A DNA stretch of 64,000 nt from Anaeramoeba ignava (lineage: Eukaryota; Metamonada; Anaeramoebidae): the NCBI GenBank assembly GCA_028826165.1, contig JAPDFW010000136.1:62001-126000 (forward strand), written 5' to 3'. Under the pieces are notes generated by a model. It did not search any database. It was not told where the DNA came from and worked only from the letters and a program-made list of their open reading frames with translations. This document shows positions 1 to 9,006 of the stretch, piece after piece. The position numbers were made by a program, and so were the translations under genes. The number at the start of each line of letters is the position of its first letter. Within the stretch, counting starts at the first letter, position 1.

Positions 1-2002
1 AAGTTTGAAGTTGCCCAATTATCAAGGCGAAACTCCGTTACTAAAGGCAAGAGCACTCAACAAAGTGGAGTTTTTTGAATGTCTTTTGGAGCTTCCTTCT
101 TGGAAAAAGAGATTGGAAAAAACTCAAATTGAAAACAGTTTAGAAAAGTATTTGGAAAAGGAGGTTGAAAAAAGTCAATCCAAAACTCAATCAGAAAATC
201 CATCAGAAAATCAATCCGAAAACCAATCCAAAAATCAATCAGAAAATGTATCAGAAAATGTATCAGAAAATGAGTTAGAAATCCATCCAGAAATCCATTC
301 AGAAACACATTCAGAAACACATTCAGAAACACATTCAGAAAATCCTCTTCAAATTATTGATGAAGATATTACTTTCACTTCATTTTCTATTCATCAAATG
401 AACTCAAATTTGCAAATTTTTCCTGATAGTTTTGTTTTGGATAATGATTTGGATCCTGATCCAGATCACAAAATTATTGACTATTCACAAACAAACCACA
501 ACATCATAAACTCGGAAATTATTCCTTCAAACAACCACATCCCTCATCTCAAATTACTTTCTTTTGATGAAATTATTGATTTGATTAAGAAAATATCAAT
601 CACAAACACAGCCAAATCTACCTTTTTGGAAATTTTACTCGATATTCTTGAAAATTCCGAAAATCAAACCATTGACAGAATCGAGGATTATAATCTCATA
701 TACTCCAAAACAAAGGAATATTTGTCGCTTATCGACAATTCATTTGCTCAAACATCCAAGAAGAAAGAAAATTTACTTCAGATCATTTTATCAACAGGAT
801 TGAAAATGACACTTTATCATTTTGTAGCCTTGTTTAACAAGAAATCAAAGACCATGTATAACACAAACAACCAACAAATCTTGGTGTGGTTTGATTCCAA
901 CCCGGAAAACAACCATATCATAGATCTAATCACAAAGCAATGCCCACAAATTAACGTGATATGTCCATCCACTCTTGACGAAAATGAGCTCGAGGAGAGC
1001 TTCCGCAACATCCTTTGCTCATCGTATCGTCCTCTATCAACCAGGATCATTTGCAATAATACAACATCTCAGGTGATCGTCCCCTTAATTCGTAACAAAT
1101 GGAATTCAGACACTCCCATTCTTATTTATTGCTTCAAAACTCAATTTGCTCTTGAATTCATTGAGAAAAACAACTACAAAAATGTATGGATCACTGCCTC
1201 TGATTCTCAAACAGTTCTCTTCTCAACTTTTTGTATTCCCCCTAAACAACCAATTCCTATTGAAAAATTCCATTTAAATTTGCCAGTTCAGATCCAAAAA
1301 ATAACTGAAATGGGGAAAAAAATCAAACAAATCAAACTGCTTAATATTTGTAATCGTTTAACAACAATCTCTGAACTAGATTATCCCGCTCCTAAAACAG
1401 CCGGAATGTACGCAAGTGCTGAAATTACTGATCTAGTGCAGGACATCGAAACAGCCTTATCAGGAATGATCAAAGCAAACACAAATAAATCAGCACTACT
1501 TTCCTTATATACTACAGCACTTTCTTTGTGCGCATTGAATTACGCACAGCAACTCTCTTTCAAACAATTTCTCTTAGTCTCGCAACAGACAATGACATCC
1601 TTTGAGAAACGGTATGTGATCTGGTTCGATGTTCAACATGATGAGAATTCAATGATTTCTTCTAAATTTAATCAACTTTCAATTAACGTTATTTTCCCTC
1701 CTACAACAATCGTTAGTTCTCATATTTTTGTTGATATCGAGAGTACAAAACTTTTTCTTCTCAAATTTATTAAAAAACATCAAGGTTTAAACCCTTTTAA
1801 CTGCAGATTTATTGGAAATCTTTATAATTCAACAAAAATCCTTCCTTTTATTAGAAATGATTTATTTTTATCCATTCCTTTTTTGGTTTTTTGTTCCAAA
1901 AACCGCATCCAAAAAGCACAGGATCTTGTTCAAAATTATCGATTTTCTTGGGCTTCATGGACTCCAAAAGATACTATTCGTTTTGGAAAATTTACTTTTT
2001 GA
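1..2002 (+). CDS. Ankyrin-containing protein with two related C-terminal domains (5' partial)
   Basis: The frame is open from the left edge, so the true start lies outside the window; there is no ATG at the beginning. The first visible residues read like the end of an ankyrin repeat (NYQGETPLLKA, then a helix and LLELP). A low-complexity linker of SEN/SET repeats follows (about residues 50-115). The rest contains two similar alpha/beta modules. Each begins with a hydrophobic strand ending in W-F-D (ILVWFDSN near residue 292, YVIWFDVQ near 537), continues to an NVI-P strand, and later has a PILIYC or PFLVFC strand. This internal duplication suggests a tandem Rossmann-, receiver- or TIR-like fold, but I recognise no catalytic motif and name no function. 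It ends with TGA and is convergent with EMC8/9. Confidence 0.6.
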   Translation, partial: SLKLPNYQGETPLLKARALNKVEFFECLLELPSWKKRLEKTQIENSLEKYLEKEVEKSQSKTQSENPSENQSENQSKNQSENVSENVSENELEIHPEIHSETHSETHSETHSENPLQIIDEDITFTSFSIHQMNSNLQIFPDSFVLDNDLDPDPDHKIIDYSQTNHNIINSEIIPSNNHIPHLKLLSFDEIIDLIKKISITNTAKSTFLEILLDILENSENQTIDRIEDYNLIYSKTKEYLSLIDNSFAQTSKKKENLLQIILSTGLKMTLYHFVALFNKKSKTMYNTNNQQILVWFDSNPENNHIIDLITKQCPQINVICPSTLDENELEESFRNILCSSYRPLSTRIICNNTTSQVIVPLIRNKWNSDTPILIYCFKTQFALEFIEKNNYKNVWITASDSQTVLFSTFCIPPKQPIPIEKFHLNLPVQIQKITEMGKKIKQIKLLNICNRLTTISELDYPAPKTAGMYASAEITDLVQDIETALSGMIKANTNKSALLSLYTTALSLCALNYAQQLSFKQFLLVSQQTMTSFEKRYVIWFDVQHDENSMISSKFNQLSINVIFPPTTIVSSHIFVDIESTKLFLLKFIKKHQGLNPFNCRFIGNLYNSTKILPFIRNDLFLSIPFLVFCSKNRIQKAQDLVQNYRFSWASWTPKDTIRFGKFTF

Positions 2003-2134
2003 AAAATTTTTTTTTAAATTAAAAAGAAAGAAAAAAAATTTTTTATTTTTGTTCCACTTTTTCCTTTTTTTTTAAATTCTTCTAAAAAAAAATTTAATTG
2101 TTTTGTTTTGTTTTGTTTTGTTTTGTTTTGTTCT

Positions 2135-2824
2135 TTAAAAAGTTTTTCCACCAAGAAAATTTTTTTCAGGATTTAATAAATGATCTTCAAAATCAAAAAT
2201 TTCTTCAAATCTATTGTTTTCTAATAATTCTTTCAACTTTTTAGTTGTTGTTTCGAAATTTTCAACTATAAATTGTGATTCATTAGAATTTTCTTCTGCA
2301 ATTAAATTATCTGAAGAAACTTTTATTAATTTTAATTGGACTGATTCATAAACCTTTTTTTTTTTTTTTAATAAAAAAAATAATTTTAATCATTTTAATA
2401 ACAAATTAATTAATAAATGAATTACATCAAAAACTGATTTTTCTTCAAAATTTTCAAGTTTTTTGTTATTTAATAATAACAGAATTCCCTTTTTATTAAC
2501 AGAATTTATTGAATTGACAACAGATTCAATTGAAGAAGGAATAGCATTGTTTATTTGATTTTCATTTCCATGATAAAGACCAATTATTTTTTTTCCATTT
2601 TTTTCACAATAAACATTAATTATTGCAAAAGCTATATCATAATTTATAGAAAGTGTATAACTTGAAAAATTGTGGAATAGAGGAATAATTTCATTAACTA
2701 CAGTATTATTTATATCTTGATCTTTATTTTCATTTTGAATTAAAACACCTGTAACAGGTTCCATAAAATGTTTTCTAGAATGAAGAATGATATGACAATA
2801 AGCATCTGGAGTAATGGAAATCAT
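2135..2824 (-). CDS. ER membrane protein complex subunit 8/9 (EMC8/EMC9 family)
   Basis: Two exons on the minus strand: 2824-2426 (133 codons) and 2353-2135 (72 codons plus stop), with a 72-nt intron (donor GTAATT, acceptor AAAAG, phase 0). The joined protein is 205 aa, the usual family length. EMC8/9 proteins have an MPN-like fold without metalloprotease residues and belong to the ER membrane insertase EMC. Visible family features are the N-terminal AYCHIILHSRKH segment, EIIPLFHNF, the IGLYHGNE motif, ILLLLNNKKL, and the C-terminal DFEDHL acidic motif, which is restored only by splicing. The last conserved block lies in exon 2, which supports the splice. The gene is head-to-head with TAF13 across 122 bp. 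Identification rests on motif order and length. Confidence 0.85.
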
Positions 2825-2946
2825 GTTAAAAAAAAATGAAAGAAAAAAATGAAAAAGTTATTTTTAAAAATTTTTTTTTCATTTTTTTTTTTCATTAAAT
2901 AATAATTAATAAATAATAATAAATAATAAATAATAATAATTAATAA
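2825..2946. promoter_or_regulatory. Shared divergent promoter of EMC8/9 and TAF13
   Basis: A 122-bp spacer between two divergent start codons. Each sense strand shows T-runs broken by TCATTT; for EMC8/9 two such elements lie within about 35 nt of the ATG. No TATA box stands out against the AT background. Confidence 0.4.
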
Positions 2947-3339
2947 ATGGCACATAAATCAGATTTAAAAGAACAAAGTATTTTCATTTTCATTTCCATT
3001 TCCAGTTTTTTAATTTTTTAATTTTTTAATTTTTTAATTTTTTAATTTTTTAATTTTTTAATTTTTTAATTTTTTAATAAAGTTAAAGAAATTATGAAAG
3101 CTTTTGGAGATGAAAATCCAGTTGATGATTCTGTTGAACTTTTTGAAACACTTTTAGTTCAATTTATTACAGAAGTAGGAAGAAAGCTTGGAGAATTTGG
3201 AAAAGAAAGAGGAAGAACTAGATTAAATGATGTTTTACATCTTTTTCCAAATAACCAAAATCTTTCTTCAAATATTGCTGAATTAATACAAAAACAAAAT
3301 GATTTTAAAAAGAAAAAAAGTCAATTTGGGAAAAATTGA
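2947..3339 (+). CDS. TAF13: Transcription initiation factor TFIID subunit 13 (TAF13)
   Basis: Exons 2947-2977 and 3083-3339 give a 95-aa histone-fold protein. The 31-nt first exon begins with MAHKSDLK. The intron (GTATTT...AAAG, 105 nt) is mostly TTTTTTAA repeats. TAF13 pairs with TAF11 through its histone fold inside TFIID. Diagnostic features are the KAFGDENP segment (the family's MYGFGD-x-x-NP), the long helix VELFETLLVQFITEV, then a basic GRTRLNDVLHLF segment matching the family's G-R-x-x-x-x-D-V-x-x-L. The splice is needed to attach the N-terminal KEQIKEIM helix in frame. The length is slightly below the usual 110-125 aa because the acidic N-terminus is short. Confidence 0.88.
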
Positions 3340-3717
3340 AACAATTTAAAGCAAAAAACAAAACAAAACAAAAAAGAAATATTCAATTATATTTTATCAT
3401 TCTTTTTTGTTTTCCAAATTTTCCAATTTCAATTTTTAAATTTCTTCTTATTATTTGTAAAAGAAATTTTAGATAATTAATTATCAAAAAAAATTTAAAA
3501 ATTCATTTCAAAAATAGATAAGAAGGAAATTTAAAAATTGGAAAGAAAAAGAAAAATAAAAATGAAAATGAAATTTAAATTAGAAAATAATTTTGTTTTT
3601 ATTTGTGATCAAAATGTAAAAGTCATTCTTTTTTTATTTTTTTATTTTTTTATTTTTCATTTTTCATTTTTCATTTTTCATTTTTCATTTTTCTAATAAT
3701 TAATTATTTAATTAATA
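3340..3717 (+). promoter_or_regulatory. Intergenic spacer with promoter-like TTTTTCATTTTT tract
   Basis: No coding potential was seen. The last 80 bases hold repeated TTTTTCA units ending about 25 nt before the ATG at 3718, the same pattern that precedes most starts in this window. The rest is AT-rich sequence without recognisable structure. Confidence 0.4.
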
Positions 3718-5364
3718 ATGGATACAGTTTTCAAACCTTTAATTAATAATACTGAATTAGCAGATGTAAAATTTTATGTTGGAGGAAATAGAATTGAAAT
3801 TTTTGCACATCGACTTATTCTTTCATTATCAAGTTCAATTTGGTCAGAAATGTTTTATCCAGAAGAAAAAGAAAAAGAAAAAGAAAAAGAAAAAGAAAAT
3901 GAAAAAGAAAAAGAAAAAGAAAATGAAAAAGAAAATGAATCACAAATACATTTAGATAATTCACAAAAAATGATAGAAATTGATCTCCCAATGTTTCAAC
4001 CAGAAATTTTTTTAAAGGTAATTCATTTTGTTTATACTCATGATCTTGGATTTGAAGATGATGAAGATGAAGTTTTTCAAGTTTTGGAAATTGCAAATCA
4101 ATTAAAAATCGAATCACTTCTTAATTTTTGCTTGTTTTATCTATCAGAAAATCTTAATCTTACAAATTGGATGAAATGCTATGAATTAGCAAAGCTTTAT
4201 AATTCTTCCATTTTACTTGATAAAACGTTTTCCTTTCTTGAAATCAATTCAATTAAATTGTTTCAACCTCCTCATGGTCTTATTCAATACTCTTCTGATT
4301 TTCTCAAGGATTTACTTAGTTTGGAAAATATTTCTTCAAAAGAATTCGATTTACTTTTACAAGTTGTTGAATGGGGAAGAACACAATCATTAAAGGATGG
4401 AAATGATTTAATTAATCATATAAAGGATTTTTTGGGTATGATTAGAATTGAAATTATGACAAAGTCAGAATTAGAAGATGTTTTGAAAATGAATTTGTTT
4501 GATTCTTCAAAGATTCTTAGTTTGATTGAAGAAAAAAAAGATCAAAAGACTAATTATTTAATGGGAAGAAGAGGAGCAATTTCAAAAATCGTTCAAGATG
4601 TATAATCAATTTATTAATCAATTTATTAATCAAATTATTAAAACAATTTATTAATCAAATTATTAAAACAATTTTAGATAAAAGTTGTTGTTCTTTGTTC
4701 AGACGATAGATCAGATTATGTAAATGATGCAATCCAATCTATTCAACAAAATGGAATAGCTCATGTAGATCATATAAACGGAAGAATAATTACACCATCA
4801 TTAAAAGATCTTATGAAATATGATGTTTTATTTATTTATTCGGATTATAATTGGTCAGAAAATCAACAAACAAGTGATGTTGTAAAAGAATATGTTGAAA
4901 GTGGAGGAGGAATAGTAATTTGTGGAGCTTTTGCACTTTCAAATGAACATCCACAAAAAGATTTTCTTGGAGATATTGTAAATGGATTTATTCCTCTTTC
5001 AAAAGGGAAAGTTGTTAGAAATCATGTCAATCATCTTGGGAAATTTGATAAAAAACATCCAATTATGAATGAAATCAAAACTTTTCATGGAGGAAATGCT
5101 TCTTTTTATGTGGATACTGAAGAAATTTATGGAGGAGAAGTTATTGCAAGATGGGATAATGGAAAACCTCTTGTTATTGAAAAAAAACCTTCTGTTGAAT
5201 CTGGATTGATTATTGTTTTGAATATTTTTCCAATTTCTTCTCATCCTTTTTCAAATGGATGGAATCATTCTACAGATGGTGGTAAATTAATTTCAAATGC
5301 TGTTCAATATTGTTCTGAAAAATCACCACATACAATCCAAAATATAGAATTGAGTGAAAATTAA
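3718..5364 (+). CDS. BTB/BACK protein with C-terminal glutamine amidotransferase-like domain
   Basis: Exons 3718-4599 and 4678-5364 join in phase 0 to give 522 aa; the 78-nt intron (GTATAA...TTTTAG) is made of CAATTTATTAAT units. Residues about 10-135 are a BTB/POZ domain (LADVKFYVGG, AHRLILSLSS, VIHFVYTHDL) interrupted by an EKEK-rich insertion at about 50-75. A BACK-like helical region follows (about 135-245). The second exon encodes an alpha/beta domain: a KVVVLCSDD strand, DVLFIYSDY, then VKEYVESGGGIVICGAF, typical of ThuA/GATase1-like domains where a glycine-rich turn follows a strand. I see no clear Cys-His-Glu amidase triad, so it is probably a non-catalytic binding domain. The fusion suggests a Cullin-3 adaptor or scaffold role, but that is inference. 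Confidence 0.7.
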
Positions 5365-5945
5365 AAACGCAATTAGAAAGACTTAAAAACAATTAAAATC
5401 AATTAAAAGCATAATTAAAAATCATAATTAAAAATATAATTAAAAATATAATTAAACACATAATTAAACACATAATTAAAATCATAATTAAAAACATAAT
5501 TAAAAACATAATTAAAAATATAATTAAAAACATAATTAAAAACATAATTAAAAATATAATTAAAAGCATAATTAAAAAATAATAAAAACATAATAATTAA
5601 AAACATAATTAAAAACATAATTAAAAACATAATTAAAAATATAATTAAAAACATAATTAAAAACATAATTAAAAATATAATTAAAAGCATAATTAAAAAC
5701 ATAATTAAAAATATAATTAAAAACATAATTAAAAACATAATTAAAAATATAATTAAAAATATAATTAAAAATATAATTAAAAACATAATTAAAAATATAA
5801 TTAAAATCATAATTAAAAACATAATTAAAAATATAATTAAAAACATAATTAAACACAAAATTAAACACAAAATTAAACACAAAATTAAAAACATAATTAA
5901 AAACATAATTAAAAACATAATTAAAAACATAATTAAAAAGAAATC
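5365..5945. repeat. 12-bp tandem array (AATTAAAAACAT units)
   Basis: About 45 imperfect copies of a 12-bp unit, with variants ending in TAT, CAT, CAC or GCAT, fill the gap between two convergent genes. Open frames read across it on the minus strand only because the unit lacks stops in two frames; they are artefacts of the repeat. Confidence 0.9.
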
Positions 5946-6032
5946 TGTTTTACTTAAGAATTTTAAAAAGAATTTTAAAAAGAAAGAATTAAAAAAAAAG
6001 TGGAACAAAAAAAATATTTTTCTTTCTTCTTT

Positions 6033-7705
6033 TTAATTTAACCAAATCGGTTTTTTTTCTTTTCCTTCAATAACAAGATCTTTGAATTTTCTTCTTCGAT
6101 TTCCAAACCAAGTTGCAATTTGCTCTTCAGTCATTTTACATTGTTTAGCTAGTTTTACTTTTTGTTCTTTTGTTAAATAAGGACCGTTTTGAGTGTTAAT
6201 ATGACTTCGAAACCAATTTTCCAAAATTTGTTGAGAGTTTTTATCTGCTTTTTTTCTTTTTTTCTCATTACAAGTTAATCTTTCCATCATCACAATAACA
6301 TTATTATCAAGTCTTTCTTGTAATCTTTCAAATTTCAAATTCATTCTTTCAAAAAAAGTTTTAAAACTTTTTGGATCTTCAATTTTTATTAATTTTGTTA
6401 ATTTTCTAATCCATTTCTCTTTTGATTTCTCAATATTCTTTGTTTCTCTCTTGTATTTTGTTTTTAATTTCTTTAATCTATTAGAAGTAGTTTTGTTGTA
6501 ATCTTCAATTGCTTTATCAAGTTTTTCAATGCTTTTTTGGAAAGAAGATTTTTGTTCCACTTTTTCTTTTTCTTTTTCTTTTTCTTTTTCATTTTCATTT
6601 TTTTCAAGATGAATTTGCTGAATGTCTTTCAAAATTTCTGAAATGAAAGAAATACCAGAATTTTTCATTAAGAGTTTTTTTTTTTTAATTTCTTGTTTTT
6701 GTTTTTTTTCAATGTCAATTTCTTTTTGTGTTTTAATTTCTTGTTTTTTTTCTTGTTTTTGTTTTTGTTTTTTTTTTTGTTTTTGTTTTTGTTTTTGTTT
6801 TTGTTTTTGTTTTTTTTTTTTTTTTTTGTTTTTTTTTTGTTTTTGTTTTTGTTTTTGTTTTATTTCTTGTTTTTCTTTTTGTTTTTGTTCTTGTTTTTCT
6901 TTTTGCTTTAGTTTTTTTCTTTTTGTTCTTGTTTTTCTTTTTGTTTTTGTTTTTGTTTTTGTTTTATTTCTTGTTTTTCTTTTTGCTTTAGTTTTAGTTC
7001 TTGTTTTTCTTGTTGTTTTTGTTTGGATTTGTCAATGCCTTTTCGAAAATTAGAATCATAATCAAATTCAAAATCTTTTTCGAAAATTATTTTTTTCATT
7101 TCATTTTTTTCTTCGATCAAAATTCCACTTAAATATCCACTTCTTCTAGATTGATTTAAAGTATTTCCAAAATCCATTTTTAAATCATCTTTTAAATAAA
7201 ATAAATTTGGTTTCAAATTAATTGACTCTTCTTTTTGGATTTTTTCAAAAGGATCTTCAATTTCTCTTTTTTCAAAAGAAAATGAAAAAGAATCAAGATT
7301 AAGATCAGAATCTGAATCAAAATCAAATTCAAAATTAGAATTAGAACTGAAATCAAGTAATTCATTAATTTTAATGTTTTGATTCTCTAATAAATTAAAT
7401 TGGAGATTTTCTTTTTGTTTTTGTTTTTGTTTTTCATTTTGATTTGAATTGAGATTTGGACTTGGATTTGGACTTGGATTCAAATTTAGATTTGGTTTTT
7501 GATTTGAATTGATATTTGGACTTGAACTTTCATTTAGATTGAAAAATTGATTTAAAAATTGATTTTGATTTTGATTTTGATTTTGATTTTGATTTTGATT
7601 TAAATCTAAATCTTGTTTAAGAGAATTTTCAAAAAAAAATTCAGGAACTTCAAAATGAGTTGGATTTTCAAGATCAAATAAATCATCAAATAAATCAAAA
7701 TTCAT
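6033..7705 (-). CDS. TALE-like homeodomain protein (one reading-frame break)
   Basis: I take the ATG at 7705 as the start; upstream in frame there is only a TTG, and a TCATTTTT tract lies about 25 nt before the ATG. The N-terminal part is Asp/Asn/Gln-rich and ends in a K/Q/E-rich tract made of CAAAAA hexamers, where the frame stops near 6908. The downstream frame is open through the same tract and encodes a Lys-rich coiled region and, near its C-terminus, a homeodomain: LENWFRSHI, then LTKEQKVKLAKQ, then EEQIATWFGNRRRKFK. The third helix keeps the W-F-x-N-R-R core. Spacing before helix 2 is longer than in typical 60-residue homeodomains, as in TALE proteins. The two frames differ by one base, most simply an indel in the poly-A/CAAAAA tract between 6670 and 6910. 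It is probably a nuclear DNA-binding regulator. Confidence 0.72.
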
Positions 7706-7976
7706 TTCAATTTCAAATTTCAAAAAAAAAAAAATGAATTAGATTGTTTTAAAAAAAAAAAAAAAAGATCAAAAAAAATTTTTTTCTTTTCTTTTCCTCT
7801 TTTTTTTCCTTTTACAAGACAACAAAGAAAAAGCAAAAAAAAAAAAAGGAAAAGAAAAAGAAATTATAATAATAATTAATTTAAAACTCTTTTTAAATCT
7901 TTTAATTTTTTAGGAAAGTAAAACAAAAAAAATTGATCATTTTGATCTTTTTTTTTTTGTTAATTTAAAGTTAAAC

Positions 7977-8900
7977 TCATTTCTTGTCTTGAAAGAAAAA
8001 ATCACCAAAAAAGAAATGTTTTGTGCTTTTCTTTAAATTTTCTTTAGAAATTAATTCTCTAAAAATTGCGAAAGAAAATCCTGTAACATAAGAATCATAA
8101 CCAGCATCATGATAACTTGTATTAGTTTCCATTTCCACAATTTCAAAAAGATTTTTTTCCTTATTTATATTAATAGCTCCTCTATAAACATCTGGAAGAT
8201 GAAGAAAAGCGGGAATTGATAAGAAAGAAGAGGACAAATATTTTGTATCAAAAAACAAAGGCATTGTTTCATCTAACAATTTCATGAAAGAAGAGAAATC
8301 AGGAATATCATTCAAAAGTTGTTGATAAACAAAATAGAGATCATAAAGAGCATTGTGTCCAACAATTGGAACAAATCCTTTTTTCTCCTTCTTTGTGATA
8401 AAAATTTCCTTCATGAGAATAAGTAATAATTCTTCAGGTAAAATTTCTGAATTTTCTTTTTCTTTTTCTTCTTTTTTTTCTTTTATTCGATTTTCTGGAA
8501 GAAATTGAATTGATTTTTCCAGATGTTTATCAAAAGAAAAGTTATGAGAGAGAAGGAAAAGAAGACTTTGGGTATCTGATTTGAAGTATTTTTTGGGAAT
8601 AATCCAAAAATTATAAGTTTTACAATAGAGTTTTCTTGTTTCTTTTGTGTCTTCTTTGTTTTCTTTATGAAAAAAGAAAAAACTTATTCCAACTTGAAGT
8701 AATGCAAATGATTTCGCAATCGAAATATATTCAGCATGAATTTCTTCAGGCTTATTTTGTAAATTAATTGGTTTTAAACCTCCTGAGAATTCTGTATCAA
8801 ATGAAATGAATTCTAATTCTTCATTTTTTAAACAGTCTCTAATTTCAATTGCTTTTTTATTAATGTTTTTTTTATTAACTTGAGAAAAGGTTGTTTTCAT
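7977..8900 (-). CDS. CAF1/PARN-TOE1 family 3'-5' exoribonuclease
   Basis: A single-exon 307-aa protein. DEDD nucleases of this family remove poly(A) or trim 3' ends of small RNAs using two metal ions. The catalytic motifs are in order: FDTEFSG (Asp35, Glu37), GHNALYDLYFVY (central Asp), and YHDAGYDSYVTG with the His and final Asp of the DEDDh type. The TEFSGG sequence and the late YHDAGYDS motif favour the PARN/TOE1/PNLDC1 branch over CCR4-NOT CAF1. A Lys/Glu-rich insertion (about residues 135-150) separates the halves, where PARN carries an inserted R3H domain; here it is only a short charged linker. No signal peptide or CCCH zinc finger is seen. Cytoplasmic versus Cajal-body function cannot be decided from the sequence. 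Confidence 0.85.
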   Translation of the reverse strand: MKTTFSQVNKKNINKKAIEIRDCLKNEELEFISFDTEFSGGLKPINLQNKPEEIHAEYISIAKSFALLQVGISFFFFHKENKEDTKETRKLYCKTYNFWIIPKKYFKSDTQSLLFLLSHNFSFDKHLEKSIQFLPENRIKEKKEEKEKENSEILPEELLLILMKEIFITKKEKKGFVPIVGHNALYDLYFVYQQLLNDIPDFSSFMKLLDETMPLFFDTKYLSSSFLSIPAFLHLPDVYRGAININKEKNLFEIVEMETNTSYHDAGYDSYVTGFSFAIFRELISKENLKKSTKHFFFGDFFFQDKK

Positions 8901-9006
8901 AGTTTTGTATTTTTAAAGAAAAAAAATGAAAAAAAAAAATGGTAAATCTATTGAAAAATGAAAAAAGAAAAAAGAAAAATGAAAAATGAAAAAAGAAAAA
9001 TGAAAA
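8901..9006 (-). promoter_or_regulatory. Promoter of the CAF1-type nuclease gene
   Basis: On the minus strand, TCATTTTTTTTCTTTAAAAA lies immediately before the ATG at 8900, with further TTTTTCA units upstream up to the stop codon of the preceding gene. Confidence 0.4.

Noticed and set aside
5398-5945. CRISPR-like array of regular short repeats
   Set aside because: The 12-bp units are contiguous with no unique spacers, and the genome is eukaryotic; it is a simple tandem repeat.
5415-6008. Long hydrophobic ORFs (FLIMFLI and FNYVFNY repeats) on the minus strand
   Set aside because: They are translations of the 12-bp array in two frames, with no unique sequence, promoter motif or domain.
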